A stretch of DNA of 64,000 nucleotides from Dendrophyllia cribrosa. Its lineage: Eukaryota; Cnidaria; Anthozoa; Scleractinia; Dendrophylliidae. The DNA lies in the NCBI GenBank assembly GCA_024195265.1, contig JAJLRJ010000014.1:22521509-22585508 (forward strand), read 5' to 3'. A program made the position numbers and the translations under genes. A model generated the notes under the pieces. It had not been told where the DNA came from. It searched no databases and was given only the letters and a program-made list of their open reading frames with translations. Shown here in pieces: positions 41,901 through 56,900 of this stretch (its first letter is position 1; the number at the start of each line of letters is the position of its first letter).

Positions 41901-44900
41901 GGATTTTCATAGGCAATGAATTTTCATAGGCCATGGATTTTCATGGGCCATGGATTTTCATACCTAATATGAATTTTCATAGGCCATGAATTTTCATGGG
42001 CCATGAATTTTCATGGGCCACCATGGATTTTCATAGGCCATAAAATTCATGGGCCATGGATTTTCAAAGGCCATGAATTTCATGGGCATGCATGCATGGA
42101 TTTTTATAGGCCATGAATTTCAAGGGCCATGGATTTTTATGGGCCATGGATTTTCATAGGCCATGAATTTTCATAGGCCAGGGATTTTCATAGGCAATGA
42201 ATTTTCATAGGCCATGGATTTTCATGGGCCATGGATTTTCATACCTAATATGAATTTTCATAGGCCATGGTTTTTTCGTAGGCCATGGATTTTCATAGGC
42301 CATGGATTTTCATACCCATGAATTTTCATTGGCCATGAATTTCATGGGCAATGGATTTTCATAGGCCATGAATTTCACGGCCATGTATTTTCATATCCAT
42401 GAATTTCAAGGCCATAAATTTTTGTACATGTAGGCCATGAATTTTCCTAGGCCATGAATTTCATGGCCATGAATTTCATAGGCCATGCATTTTTATAGCT
42501 ATAAATTTCATGGGCCATGGAATTTAATAGGCCATGAATTTCAAGGGCCATGGATTTTCATAGGCCATGAATTTCATTGGTCATGGATTTTTATAGGCCA
42601 TGAATTTTCTTAGGTCATGAATTTTCATCGGCCATGAATTTCATGCCCATGATTTTTCATAGGCCATGAATTTTCATAGGCCACGAATTTCATGGCCATG
42701 AATTTTCATAGGCCATGGATTTTCACAGGCCAAGGATTTTCACAGGCCATGGATTTTCATAGGCGATGAATTTCATGATCATGAATTTCATATGCCATGG
42801 ATTTTCATACCATGAATTTCATGGGCCTTGGACTTTCATGGGCCATGAATTTTTATAGGCCAAGGAGTTTCATCGACCATGGATTTTCAGAGGCCATGAA
42901 TTTGATGAACATGAATTTCATAGGCCATGAATTTCATGGGCCACCATGGATTTTCATAGGCCATAAAATTCATGGGCCATGGATTTTCAAAGGCCATGAA
43001 TTTCATGGGCCATGCATGGATTTTCATAGGCCATGAATTTCAAGGGCCATGGATTTTCATGGGCCATGGATTTTCATAGGCAATGAATTTTCATAGGCCA
43101 TGGATTTTCATGGGCCATGGATTTTCGTACCTAATATGAATTTTCATAGGCCATGGTTTTTTCATAGGCCATAGATTTTCATAGGCCATGAATTTCATGG
43201 CCATGAATTTCATAGGCCATGAATTTCATGATCATGAATTTCATATGCCATGGATTTTCATACCATGAATTTGATGAACATGAATTTCATAGGCCATGGA
43301 TTTTCATAGGCCATGAATTTTCATGGGCCACCATGGATTTTCATAGGCCATGGATTTTCATAGGCCATAAAATTCATGGGCCATGGATTTTTAAAGGCCA
43401 TGAATTTCATGGGCATGCATGCATGCATGGATTTTCATAGGCCATGAATTTCAAGGGCCATGGATTTTTATGGGCCATTGATTTTCATAGGCCATGAATT
43501 TTCATAGGCCATGGATTTTCATAGGCAATGAATTTTCATAGGCCATGGATTTTCATGGGCCATGGATTTTCATACCTAATATGAATTTTCATAGGCCATG
43601 GTTTTTTCGTAGGCCATGGTTTTTTTATAGGCCATGAATTTCATGGCCATGAATTTCATAGGCCATGGATTTTCATACCTATAAATTTCAGGGGCCAATG
43701 GAATTTAATGGGCCATGAATTTCAAGGGCCATGGATTTTCATAGGCCATGAATTTCATGCCCATGAGTTCATAGGCCACGAATTTCATGGCCATGAATTT
43801 TCATAGGCCATGGATTTTCACAGGCCAAGGATTTTCACAGGCCATGGATTTCCATAGGCCATGAATTTCATGATCATGAATTTCATATGCCATCGATTTT
43901 CATACCATGAATTTCGCGGGCCTTGGACTTTCATAGGCCATGGTTTTTTCATAGGCCATAGATTTTCATAGGCCATGAATTTCATGGCCATGAATTTCAT
44001 AGGCCATGAATTTCATGATCATGAATTTCATATGCCATGGATTTTCATACCATGAATTTGATGAACATGAATTTCATAGGCCATGGATTTTCATAGGCCA
44101 TGAATTTTCATGGGCCACCATGGATTTTCATAGGCCATGGATTTTCATAGGCCATAAAATTCATGGGCCATGGATTTTCAAAGGCCATGAATTTCATGGG
44201 CATGCATGCATGCATGGATTTTCATAGGCCATGAATTTCAAGGGCCATGGATTTTTATGGGCCATTGATTTTCATAGGCCATGAATTTTCATAGGCCATG
44301 GATTTTCATAGGCAATGAATTTTCATAGTCATGGGCCATGGATTTTCATACCTAATATGAATTTTCATAGGCCATGGTTTTTTCGTAGGCCATGGTTTTT
44401 TTATAGGCCATGAATTTCATGGCCATGAATTTCATAGGCCATGGATTTTCATACCTATAAATTTCATGGGCCAATGGAATTTAATGGGCCATGAATTTCA
44501 AGGGCCATGGATTTTCATAGGCCATGAATTTCATGCCCATGAGTTCATAGGCCACGAATTTCATGGCCATGAATTTTCATAGGCCATGGATTTTCACAGG
44601 CCAAGGATTTTCACAGGCCATGAATTTTCATAGGCCATGAATTTCATGATCATGAATTTCATATGCCATCGATTTTCATACCATGAATTTCACGGGCCTT
44701 GGACTTTCATAGGCCATGAATTTTCGTAGGCCAAGGAGTTTTATCGACCATGGATTTTCAGAGGCCATGAATTTGATGAACATGAATTTCATAGGCCTTG
44801 GATTTTCATAGGCCATGAATTTTCATGGGCCACCATGGATTTTCATAGGCCATGGATTTTCATAGGCCATAAAATTCATGGGCCATGGATTTTCAAAGGC

Positions 44901-47900
44901 CATGAATTTCATGGGCATGCATGCATGGATTTTTATAGGCCATGAATTTCAAGGGCCATGGATTTTTATGGGCCATGGATTTTCATAGGCCATGAATTTT
45001 CATAGGCCATGAATTTTCATAGGCCATGGATTTTCATAGGCAATGAATTTTCATAGGCCATGGATTTTCATGGGCCATGGATTTTCATACCTAATATGAA
45101 TTTTCATAGGCCATGGTTTTTTCGTAGGCCATGGATTTTCATAGGCCATGGATTTTCATACCCATGAATTTTCATTGGCCATGAATTTCATGGGCAATGG
45201 ATTTCCATAGGCCATGAATTTCATGGCCATGTATTTTCATATCCATGAATTTCAAGGCCATAAATTTTTGTACATGTAGGCCATGAATTTTCCTAGGCCA
45301 TGAATTTCATGGCCATGAATTTCATAGGCCATGCATTTTTATACCTATAAATTTCATGGGCCATGGAATTTAATAGGCCATGAATTTCAAGGGCCATGGA
45401 TTTTCATAGGCCATGAATTTCATTGTTCATGGTTTTTTATAGGCCATGAATTTTCATCGGCCATGAATTTCATGCCCATGATTTTTCATAGGCCATGAAT
45501 TTTCATAGGCCACGAATTTCATGGCCATGAATTTTCATAGGCCATGGATTTTCACAGGCCAAGGATTTTCACAAGCCATGGATTTTCATAGGCGATGAAT
45601 TTCATGATCATGAATTTCATATGCCATGGATTTTCATACCATGAATTTCATGGGCCTTGGTCTTTCATGGGCCATGAATTTTTATAGGCCAAGGAGTTTC
45701 ATCGACCATGGATTTTCAGAGGCCATGAATTTGATGAACATGAATTTCATAGGCCATGAATTTCATGGGCCACCATGGATTTTCATAGGCCATAAAATTC
45801 ATGGGCCATGGATTTTCAAAGGCCATGAATTTCATGGGCCATGCATGGATTTTCATAGGCCATGAATTTCAAGGGCCATGGATTTTCATGGGCCATGGAT
45901 TTTCATAGGCAATGAATTTTCATAGGCCATGGATTTTCATGGGCCATGGATTTTCATACCTAATATGAATTTTCATAGGCCATGGTTTTTTCATAGGCCA
46001 TAGATTTTCATAGGCCATGAATTTCATGGCCATGAATTTCATAGGCCATGAATTTCATGATCATGAATTTCATATGCCATGGATTTTCATACCATGAATT
46101 TGATGAACATGAATTTCATAGGCCATGGATTTTCATAGGCCATGAATTTTCATGGGCCACCATGGATTTTCATAGGCCATGGATTTTCATAGGCCATAAA
46201 ATTCATGGGCCATGGATTTTCAAAGGCCATGAATTTCATGGGCATGCATGCATGCATGGATTTTCATAGGCCATGAATTTCAAGGGCCATGGATTTTTAT
46301 GGGCCATTGATTTTCATAGGCCATGAATTTTCATAGGCCATGGATTTTCATAGGCAATGAATTTTCATAGGCCATGGATTTTCATGGGCCATGGATTTTC
46401 ATACCTAATATGAATTTTCATAGGCCATGGTTTTTTCGTAGGCCATGGTTTTTTTTATAGGCCATGAATTTCATGGCCAAGAATTTCATAGGCCATGGAT
46501 TTTCATACCTATAAATTTCATGGGCCAATGGAATTTAATGGGCCATGAATTTCAAGGGCCATGGATTTTCATAGGCCATGAATTTCATGCCCATGAGTTC
46601 ATAGGCCACGAATTTCATGGCCATGAATTTTCATAGGCCATGGATTTTCACAGGCCAAGGATTTTCACAGGCCATGGATTTTCATAGGCCATGAATTTCA
46701 TGATCATGAATTTCATATGCCATCGATTTTCATACCATGAATTTCACGGGCCTTGGACTTTCATAGGCCATGAATTTTCATAGGCCAAGGAGTTTCATCG
46801 ACCATGGATTTTCAGAGGCCATGAATTTGATGAACATGAATTTCATAGGCCATGGATTTTCATAGGCCATGAATTTTCATGGGCCATGAATTTTCATGGG
46901 CCACCATGGATTTTCATAGGCCATAAAATTCATGGGCCATGGATTTTCAAAGGCCATGAATTTCATGGGCATGCATGCATGGATTTTTATAGGCCATGAA
47001 TTTCAAGGGCCATGGATTTTTATGGGCCATGGATTTTCATAGGCCATGAATTTTCATAGGCCATGAATTTTCATAGGCCATGGATTTTCATAGGCAATGA
47101 ATTTTCATAGGCCATGGATTTTCATGGGCCATGGATTTTCATACCTAATATGAATTTTCATAGGCCATGGTTTTTTCGTAGGCCATGGATTTTCATAGGC
47201 CATGGATTTTCATACCCATGAATTTTCATTGGCCATGAATTTCATGGGCAATGGATTTTCATAGGCCATGAATTTCATGGCCATGTATTTTCATATCCAT
47301 GAATTTCAAGGCCATAAATTTTTGTACATGTAGGCCATGAATTTTCCTAGGCCATGAATTTCATGGCCATGAATTTCATAGGCCATGCATTTTTATACCT
47401 ATAAATTTCATGGGCCATGGAATTTAATAGGCCATGAATTTCAAGGGCCATGGATTTTCATAGGCCATGAATTTCATTGGTCATGGTTTTTTATAGGCCA
47501 TGAATTTTCTTAGGCCATGAATTTTCATCGGCCATGAATTTCATGCCCATGATTTTTCATAGGCCATGAATTTTCATAGGCCACGAATTTCATGGCCATG
47601 AATTTTCATAGGCCATGGATTTTCACAGGCCAAGGATTTTCACAGGCCATGGATTTTCATAGGCAATGAATTTCATGATCATGAATTTCATATGCCATGG
47701 ATTTTCATACCATGAATTTCATGGGCCTTGGACTTTCATGGGCCATGAATTTTTATAGGCCAAGGAGTTTCATCAACCATGGATTTTCAGAGGCCATGAA
47801 TTTGATGAACATGAATTTCATAGGCCATGAATTTCATGGGCCACCATGGATTTTCATAGGCCATAAAATTCATGGGCCATGGATTTTCAAAGGCCATGAA

Positions 47901-50900
47901 TTTCATGGGCCATGCATGGATTTTCATAGGCCATGAATTTCAAGGGCCATGGATTTTCATGGGCCATGGATTTTCATAGGCAATGAATTTTCATAGACCA
48001 TGGATTTTCATGGGCCATGGATTTTCATACCTAATATGAATTTTCATAGGCCATGATTTTTTCATAGGCCATAGATTTTCATAGGCCATGAATTTCATGG
48101 CCATGAATTTCATAGGCCATGAATTTCATGATCATGAATTTCATATGCCATGGATTTTCATACCATGAATTTGATGAACATGAATTTCATAGGCCATGGA
48201 TTTTCATAGGCCATGAATTTTCATGGGCCATGAATTTCATGGGCCACCATGGATTTTCATAGGCCATGGATTTTTATAGGCCATAAAATTCATGGGCCAT
48301 GGATTTTCAAAGGCCATGAATTTCATGGGCATGCATGCATGCATGGATTTTCATAGGCCATGAATTTCAAGGGCCATGGATTTTTATGGGCCATTGATTT
48401 TCATAGGCCATGAATTTTCATAGGCCATGGATTTTCATAGGCAATGAATTTTCATAGTCATGGGCCATGGATTTTCATACCTAATATGAATTTTCATAGG
48501 CCATGGTTTTTTCGTAGGCCATGGTTTTTTTATAGGCCATGAATTTCATGGCCATGAATTTCATAGGCCATGGATTTTCATACCTATAAATTTCATGGGC
48601 CAATGGAATTTAATGGGCCATGAATTTCAAGGGCCATGGATTTTCATAGGCCATGAATTTCATGCCCATGAGTTCATAGGCCACGAATTTCATGGCCATG
48701 AATTTTCATAGGCCATGGATTTTCACAGGCCAAGGATTTTCACAGGCCATGGATTTTCATAGGCCATGAATTTCATGATCATGAATTTCATATGCCATCG
48801 ATTTTCATACCATGAATTTCACGGGCCTTGGACTTTCATAGGCCATGAATTTTCGTAGGCCAAGGAGTTTCATCGACCATGGATTTTCAGAGGCCATGAA
48901 TTTGATGAACATGAATTTCATAGGCCATGGATTTTCATAGGCCATGAATTTTCATGGGCCTTGAAATTTCATGGGCCACCATGGATTTTCATAGGCCATG
49001 GATTATCATAGGCCATAAAATTCATGGGTCATGGATTTTCAAAGGCCATGAATTTCATGGGCATGCATGCATGGATTTTTATAGGCCATGAATTTCAAGG
49101 GCCATGGATTTTTATGGGCCATTGATTTTCATAGGCCATGAATTTTCATAGGCCATGGATTTTCATAGGCAATGAATTTTCATAGTCATGGGCCATGGAT
49201 TTTCATACCTAATATGAATTTTCATAGGCCATGGTTTTTTCGTAGGCCATGGTTTTTTTATAGGCCATGAATTTCATGGCCATGAATTTCATAGGCCATG
49301 GATTTTCATACCTATAAATTTCATGGGCCAATGGAATTTAATGGGCCATGAATTTCAAGGGCCATGGATTTTCATAGGCCATGAATTTCATGCCCATGAG
49401 TTCATAGGCCACGAATTTCATGGCCATGAATTTTCATAGGCCATGGATTTTCACAGGCCAAGGATTTTCACAGGCCATGGATTTTCATAGGCCATGAATT
49501 TCATGATCATGAATTTCATATGCCATCGATTTTCATACCATGAATTTCACGGGCCTTGGACTTTCATAGGCCATGAATTTTCGTAGGCCAAGGAGTTTCA
49601 TCGACCATGGATTTTCAGAGGCCATGAATTTGATGAACATGAATTTCATAGGCCATGGATTTTCATAGGCCATGAATTTTCATGGGCCTTGAAATTTCAT
49701 GGGCCACCATGGATTTTCATAGGCCATGGATTATCATAGGCCATAAAATTCATGGGTCATGGATTTTCAAAGGCCATGAATTTCATGGGCATGCATGCAT
49801 GGATTTTTATAGGCCATGAATTTCAAGGGCCATGGATTTTTATGGGCCATGGATTTTCATAGGCCATGAATTTTCATAGGCCATGAATTTTCATAGGCCA
49901 TGGATTTTCATAGGCAATGAATTTTCATAGGCCATGGATTTTCATGGGCCATGGATTTTCATACCTAATATGAGTTTTCATAGGCCATGGTTTTTTCGTA
50001 GGCCATGGATTTTCATAGGCCATGGATTTTCATACCCATGAATTTTCATTGGCCATGAATTTCATGGGCAATGGATTTTCATAGGCCATGAATTTCATGG
50101 CCATGTATTATCATATCCATGAATTTCAAGGCCATAAATTTTTGTACATGTAGGCCATGAATTTTCCTAGGCCATGAATTTCATGGCCATGAATTTCATA
50201 GGCCATGCATTTTTATACCTATAAATTTCATGGGCCATGGAATTTAATAGGCCATGAATTTCAAGGGCCATGGATTTTCATAGGCCATGAATTTCATTGG
50301 TCATGGTTTTTTATAGGCCATGAATTTTCTTAGGCCATGAATTTTCATCGGCCATGAATTTCATGCCCATGATTTTTCATAGGCCATGAATTTTCGTAGG
50401 CCACGAATTTCATGGCCATGAATTTTCATAGGCCATGGATTTTCACAGGCCAAGGATTTTCACAGGCCATGGATTTTCATAGGCGATGAATTTCATGATC
50501 ATGAATTTCATATGCCATGGATTTTCATACCATGAATTTCATGGGCCTTGGACTTTCATGGGCCATGAATTTTTATAGGCCAAGGAGTTTCATCGACCAT
50601 GGATTTTCAGAGGCCATGAATTTGATGAACATGAATTTCTTAGGCCATGAATTTCCATAGGCCATGAATTTCCATAGGCCATGAATTTCCATAGGCCATG
50701 AATTTTCATAGGCCATGGATTTTCATGGGCCATGAATTTTATAGGCTATGGATTTTCATACCCATGAAGTTTAATTAATTTTTTTTTCCTGCCATGAATT
50801 TTATTGGGCCATGAAATGGGGTATCATTTTAAGTGCAATTTCTTTCTAAAACGGTTGTCCCAATTTGGGGAACCGGGCATCACATTTCCTTCCAAAACAT

Positions 50901-53900
50901 ACCCGAGTGCCCACCCCGGGGTAGTTTAGCCTTGTTTTCATTTGTCAGGAAAATCCCAGACCTTAGGGATTTCGCTCCTGACTGTCTCAGATTTTGCCGA
51001 CTTATGAAAGGCAAAATCTTAAATATCCCCGATCATCTGAGGTGGTTGGGGACAAATCCAAAAAATCTGAAGCATTTATATTTTCCTTACACATCTCAGA
51101 TTTCTGCAACAATAGTCAATTTTCCTGACATATCGGCAAAATATGGGAGGGTCAGGAAACAGGAAAATTCCCGAATGTCAAGGATTTTGGGTGCATATGA
51201 AAACCAGGCTTATATAACAATTTATATGTAAAGATCTGCTCTTGACAACTTTTTTTTAGGTTGTAAACAAACAGCATCCTTCAAACGAAGAGCTACTTAG
51301 TGCAGTAGAATTTTTTAAGGGAGAACTTCTCAGTTTTGATCATCTGCCTCGCTACCATCTGGTAAGGAATAATTAAGCTACTAAGTAAAAATTAAACAGT
51401 TTTAAACAGTTTGAACTCTAACAGGCCCTGACATTAATACACTTCTTTGGGAATTGCAGCACTTGGGCAATGATAATATTTATAAACAAACAATGAACAC
51501 GTTAAAACATATGTCAAAATTAATCAGTTGATGTTAATGGTCTTCTGTGTTAAAGTTAGAACATTGACTGTGTCTGTATCAGAATACACCATGTTCACTG
51601 ACATTGTGTCTGGTAGCACTGTTGACCTTTTCAGGAGACTGGAAGGTTCAGTGCAATATAATGGGAACCTTCTCAATAATCCAGTAGATTTGGCAGCAGG
51701 TATAAAGTATCTTGGAACCACTTTAAAGGGGCTCTGTCACCACTTATAGTGTTACTTTAAAAAGCCAAAAAACATCTTTATATCAGTAAAAACCCAAAAA
51801 TAAGAGTCCACTTATGTTTAAAATTATTATACCAGTGCTCCAAGAGTAAAAATGTGTCTTAGGCTGTAGATGGGTAGGATGGAGGAGGATTCAGGGCGCG
51901 ACAAAAGCGCTGTCCGATAGCCCGGGGCTAGTGATGCGACCCGTCGGGCAAGTGTCTTTTTGTCGGAGTTTGCCCGACGGGCAAGCAATATTTGTTGCCT
52001 TTTCTCATCATTAAGTTAAGAATTAAAAGAAAGATATCAACGGCGAACAAAAGAAATGGAATAGACGATTTTCGTATTCTCGGTATTGAACTGGAACTAG
52101 CTTGCAGACGAGGCTCATGCGGGGCATCTTTTCACATGCAAATATTTTTAATGATATTCTCCCGCATGAGCCTCCATTGCAAGCTAGTTCCAGTTCAATA
52201 CCGAGAATACGAATATTGTCTATTAAATGATGCGTTTTCGTAAATAATTATAATGTACAGTAGCGGCCGTAATTGTGTTCTCACTCCTCTGCTTTTAGGT
52301 CTTTAAAATCACTGTTGTTTTCATTGTATTAAAGGGGCATTGTCACGCAGATTTTGCTGTGTTTTGGTCAAAATACACTAAATATATGACAAAGTACCTT
52401 TGCTCAAACATAAAATTGCTTTTAGAACACCAAGAAGATAATATCAAGTGATTTCTTCAAGGAAGAACAAACCATAATAAGTTTTTCTGCAACTTTTCCA
52501 TGACTCTTGGGAGGAACTTGAAAAAATTGGCCAATTTTTTCAAGTTGCAATCCATTTCCATCCTGGCCATCCGCAGCCAAAAATAACAAATATTAGTTTC
52601 TGTGCACTGGTAGAGTATTTGTTAACAAAACTGGACCATTATTTTAAGGTTTCCATCGAAACAAATAGGTTTTTTGGCTTTTCAAAGTGATATTAAAAAT
52701 AGGTGACAGTGTCCCTTTAAGTTCAAAGTAAACCAGTTAGGATCTGTCTTGTCGATTAAGATTGTTTTCTTTAAGCAAGCTAGACAACTTGAACATTTCC
52801 CGACACAGTCGTTGCGTTAATTAATACTGGATAGATTGTTTTTTCCACGAACGGCAAATATTTTTGCCGTCTGCTGTTTGCCATTTCCATGGGAAAGTGA
52901 GTAGTTTCACGTTTCTCAAACTCATAAACATGTGAATTAACTTCGATTTTGCTAGTGGATTCATTTTACGATTCGAGGAAAAGTAAGGAAAATAAACTGC
53001 AAGCTGCCGTTTGCCGTGTACGGGTAGAACGCGTGCGTAATTTAATCTCTTGATACTCGCAAGCAAGTCACGTAATATAAAATGTGTTATTTTTGTTGTA
53101 TCAAACTTCCGAAAAGGCTTGCAAGATATTTTACGTTATCAAAAGGCGAAAGACTTCGAATAAGAGTACTAGTATCATTGATCAATCGATCATAACTTTC
53201 ATAACCAGTGCAAAAGTAAGTTTTTCTCGTTATTTATAATTTATTCCGCAACATTCGCCGTCGGGAGCGAACACAGTTGGAGATTTTTCGCCTCTTGGTG
53301 TAATATTCATCCCTTGTTTAAATTTGTTTGTTTTTAATAATTAACTTACTTTTGGGCTAGCTTTTCAGAGCTCCGGGCTAGTAAACTAAAGTGGCAGCTT
53401 GCCCGAAGGGCAAGCTGATTTTTTCATTTTCATCCCACCCTGAGGATTGCCCAATTTTTTCAAGTTCATTGCTTCTGTCTTGGAAAACTCGCTGAAGACT
53501 GATTATATTTTATATTCTCTTAGAAACTTCACTTGATATTTTCCTCTTAAGTGTAGCTCCTTTATAAGTATGACATTGTCAGTAGTACTTTTGAAGGTTC
53601 TATTTTCAAGTAAGACCAACATGGGATCATTACATTTTGCCAATGGATTTGTCATGTCTGTGCAGGGGTTTCAATAAGATATGAAGTAGGTGCGTGCTGC
53701 AGGTAGAACATTTTAAAATCTAGAGGCTTGGAAATAGAGTTTCATTTTGGGATCAAATTATATACAGCTTCTGGGACCAGTTGCATAAAACTTAACGCCA
53801 GACGTAACAGCTAACGTCAGGCGTCCAGCCCAGTCAAAGTTTGACTATTTTAACGTCAGACGTTAGCATTTACGTCCGACGTTACATGTAAGTTTTATGC

Positions 53901-56900
53901 AACTGGCCCCTGAATTTTTTTTTTAATCAAAATGAAAGTAATGTGTAACTGCTATACTAAATAAATACAGTTGTCAATTCTTTTTAGTTTTGAAACGTTT
54001 TCAAAGGAACTTGCCACAATTTGAAAGAATATTAATTGTCGCTCTTAAATCACGTAAATTTGCACAGAAATTCAAAATTGGACACTTTTTATCTTGTGAA
54101 TATGCAAAGCATGTTCAATGAGATTTGGTATACGTCAGATATGCAAATTTGTCTCTCCATGTCCCTCAGTTGTAGACTTGTTAACTTGTTAACTCCCCAG
54201 GGTATTATGTAATGTCTCATTTCAGACAATGCATGTTTATGTCATGCTAAGATGTTTTCTTATTTGTAAACTGAATTGGCTTATTTGTAAACTGAAAATG
54301 GAATTAAAATGGCAAGTTAACATTTATCATTTTACTGTTTTTTTTTCGCTCTTTGTTTTAGGCTTATTCTCTGAAATCGCTGCCTGCTGCTTGCAAATGC
54401 ATGAAGCGCCAAAAGCGTGGATTCTCATGCGTGTCTGCTAGCAAATTTAATAATTATGTTATCTCGTTTCAGACAATGCATATTAATATTTATGTCATGC
54501 TAAGATGTTTTCTTATTTGTTAACATCAAGAAAAAATAAAGTTGTTTTGTATTCACAAGATGGCTCTTAGAGCCCCTTTGATTATTGTTCAGTAACTGGC
54601 AGTGAGACAATATTGTTAGGCAGCAGTAATTAACCACTGGTAGCTGGCTTCTATTGAAACCCCTGTTTAGTGCTGAATACACAGTGTAACCCGCCACCCC
54701 CTCCCTCTCCATCAAAATCAATCGATCATCCAAGTGATAACAAGCCCTCTCTAAAGAATGGGATGTGTGAGACTCTGTGGCCGGGTTTCTCCGATGAAAT
54801 CAAATTTATGACCATTGCTATGATTGCTACAAAAAATGTAAATTGACGATCTGAGGAACTGAAAAGACGAAATATTTTTTTTGCAAATGATATCATCAGT
54901 TATCAACCATAGCAAGCACTCCATAATTCCAATACAAAAACAACGATTTTGTTACAAAATCGACCAAGGCCAACATTTGTACAAAACAAGGGACAAAATC
55001 AAAGTCTGTAGGTACCCATTGAGATGTTCATGTGTATATTAAATAAATGTATTTATATCTTTACAGAAAAAACTTAGTCACGTCTGGCTTATCAGCCCAT
55101 GGCTTCCAAAAAGAGTTCTACGAGCTCGGCTGAAGCACCTGTTGAAATCTATTAAGAAAGAGGATGCTGCATTGAAGAGAGAAGGATTAGAGAATCTTCA
55201 TGGGGAACAACTGAAAGCTGTGAGAAAATGTTTCTATGTTTCCTTGTTTTAAGCTTGAGCTAAATGATAGTGGCAGATGTAATTTTACTGTAAAGTATAA
55301 TTGCTTAAAATTGCAAACACAACTTCGAGGATCATTTCATGGGAACACATATGAACACACAATTGACCTTGCTCCCAATGTGTGTGGCTTCATACTGTAG
55401 CTCAGTTGGTAGAGTATTGTACCGGTTACATGGAGGTCATAGGTTCAAATCACGTTGAAGCCCTGAATTCTTTTTTCAGGCTATTTGCAATTGCTTAAAA
55501 TTGCAAACACAACTGTGAGGATGGTTTCTACATGTTTTCTACATTATTATTATTACTAGCAGTAATCACAGATTATGGAGACGCGTTCAAAGGAATTTCC
55601 GGCGGAAATGGGCCCCTGAAAAAAAAAAACAATAGGGGCGGCCATTTCGAAGACCGTCTACCAAAAATTCTCAAATTTTACTGCACATAAACCACAGGAC
55701 AACCAACACGAAATTAGGATTGCGTTCTTCGAACGCGATAAATATTATTTTTATTATTATCTCAAATTCTCACAGGTGTTCATATACATGCACTCTCAAG
55801 AAACTTTGAGCACACAACAATAGCCAACTGTCTTTCTCTTTTGGCCTGACCTTTATTGCAAAGATAGCAATGTTCTTGGCATGCTAAGGTTTATTTATTA
55901 ACTAAAAAAATAGAAAACTTTTGGTCACAATTCAGTCATTAACAACAGTTTACAATCAAACAGTTTGCAGAAAAAAACAAACAATTTTGTTGAAAAGCAG
56001 AGCATCACATAAATGTATTTACAGTGAAGGATTTTTCCAGACTCCAGCACCACTGCTACATGTAAATAAGAAAAGCACTGCTTGCTGGGAGCTTACATAA
56101 TTATGTATAATGTCATTTGGCATTTAAATTGTGGGCTCATCCTCGGTGTAAAAACCTGCCCATTTCTCGAGTGACGTAAAAGAAAGAAAACAAAAGGTAT
56201 AAAACAATAGAGTGTTTGTACATGACGTCATAAAAATCAAAAAAGTCTAAAGTATACATCCTACAAAGCTGTTTCTAACATGGTATGTGGATACCAGTGT
56301 TATAATCTTTCACAAAAAGTTTCAGGTTTTAACGATGTTTCGTTTTCGATTTATAAAGGTTGTAAATGTGTCACGCAATTCGTCACGCTATTTCAGATAA
56401 GCCGTGAAAATAAACAAAATTGAACTAGTTGAAAATTATTAATGAATTATAGATGCTTATAAGCCGATTCCATGCCTCTTATAGTGAATACAATATTTTG
56501 TGATGAGATTTTTGGTGTTATTAAGACTTTAAATATTTGGCCCTAAGTGGGACACCAAGATGGCCGCTCCATACATTTCTTACTAAAAATGTCTATACTC
56601 ATTCGCCTATAACTCTTGAATGAAATGCTCTTGCGCTCCAAAATTTGGCCCAGATATGTAGTTTTAAACTCTCTGCAATTCCATCATTACAATTCGAAAA
56701 CTGCTTCTGAATTTTGATATGACGTCAGTGAAAACACTCTTTAGAGTCAATTGGGAATGCAAAACCACCATGGTGAAAAACAAAGGAAAAAGTCACAGGT
56801 TTTTACACCAGGACAAACCCAATTTTTGACAGTCAGTTATTATAAACAGGTCTAAAACACATGTAATGTGAAAGCTGTTGAGTCAGTTAATATGATTTTT

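Noticed and set aside
37565..50700. Many ORFs of 60-80 codons rich in GHEFHG/WIFIGH in the satellite
   Set aside because: They follow from a repeat unit with few stop codons. They appear on both strands and in several frames and have no unique sequence.
37562..50815. CRISPR-like array
   Set aside because: Units are directly adjacent with no unique spacers, and the surrounding genes are eukaryotic.
50833..51231. 132-codon ORF in LETMD1 intron 3
   Set aside because: Covers a MITE with inverted ends and has no recognisable protein features.
55389..55466. Functional tRNA gene
   Set aside because: Box A and box B are present, but the anticodon arm is degenerate and SINE tail sequence follows.
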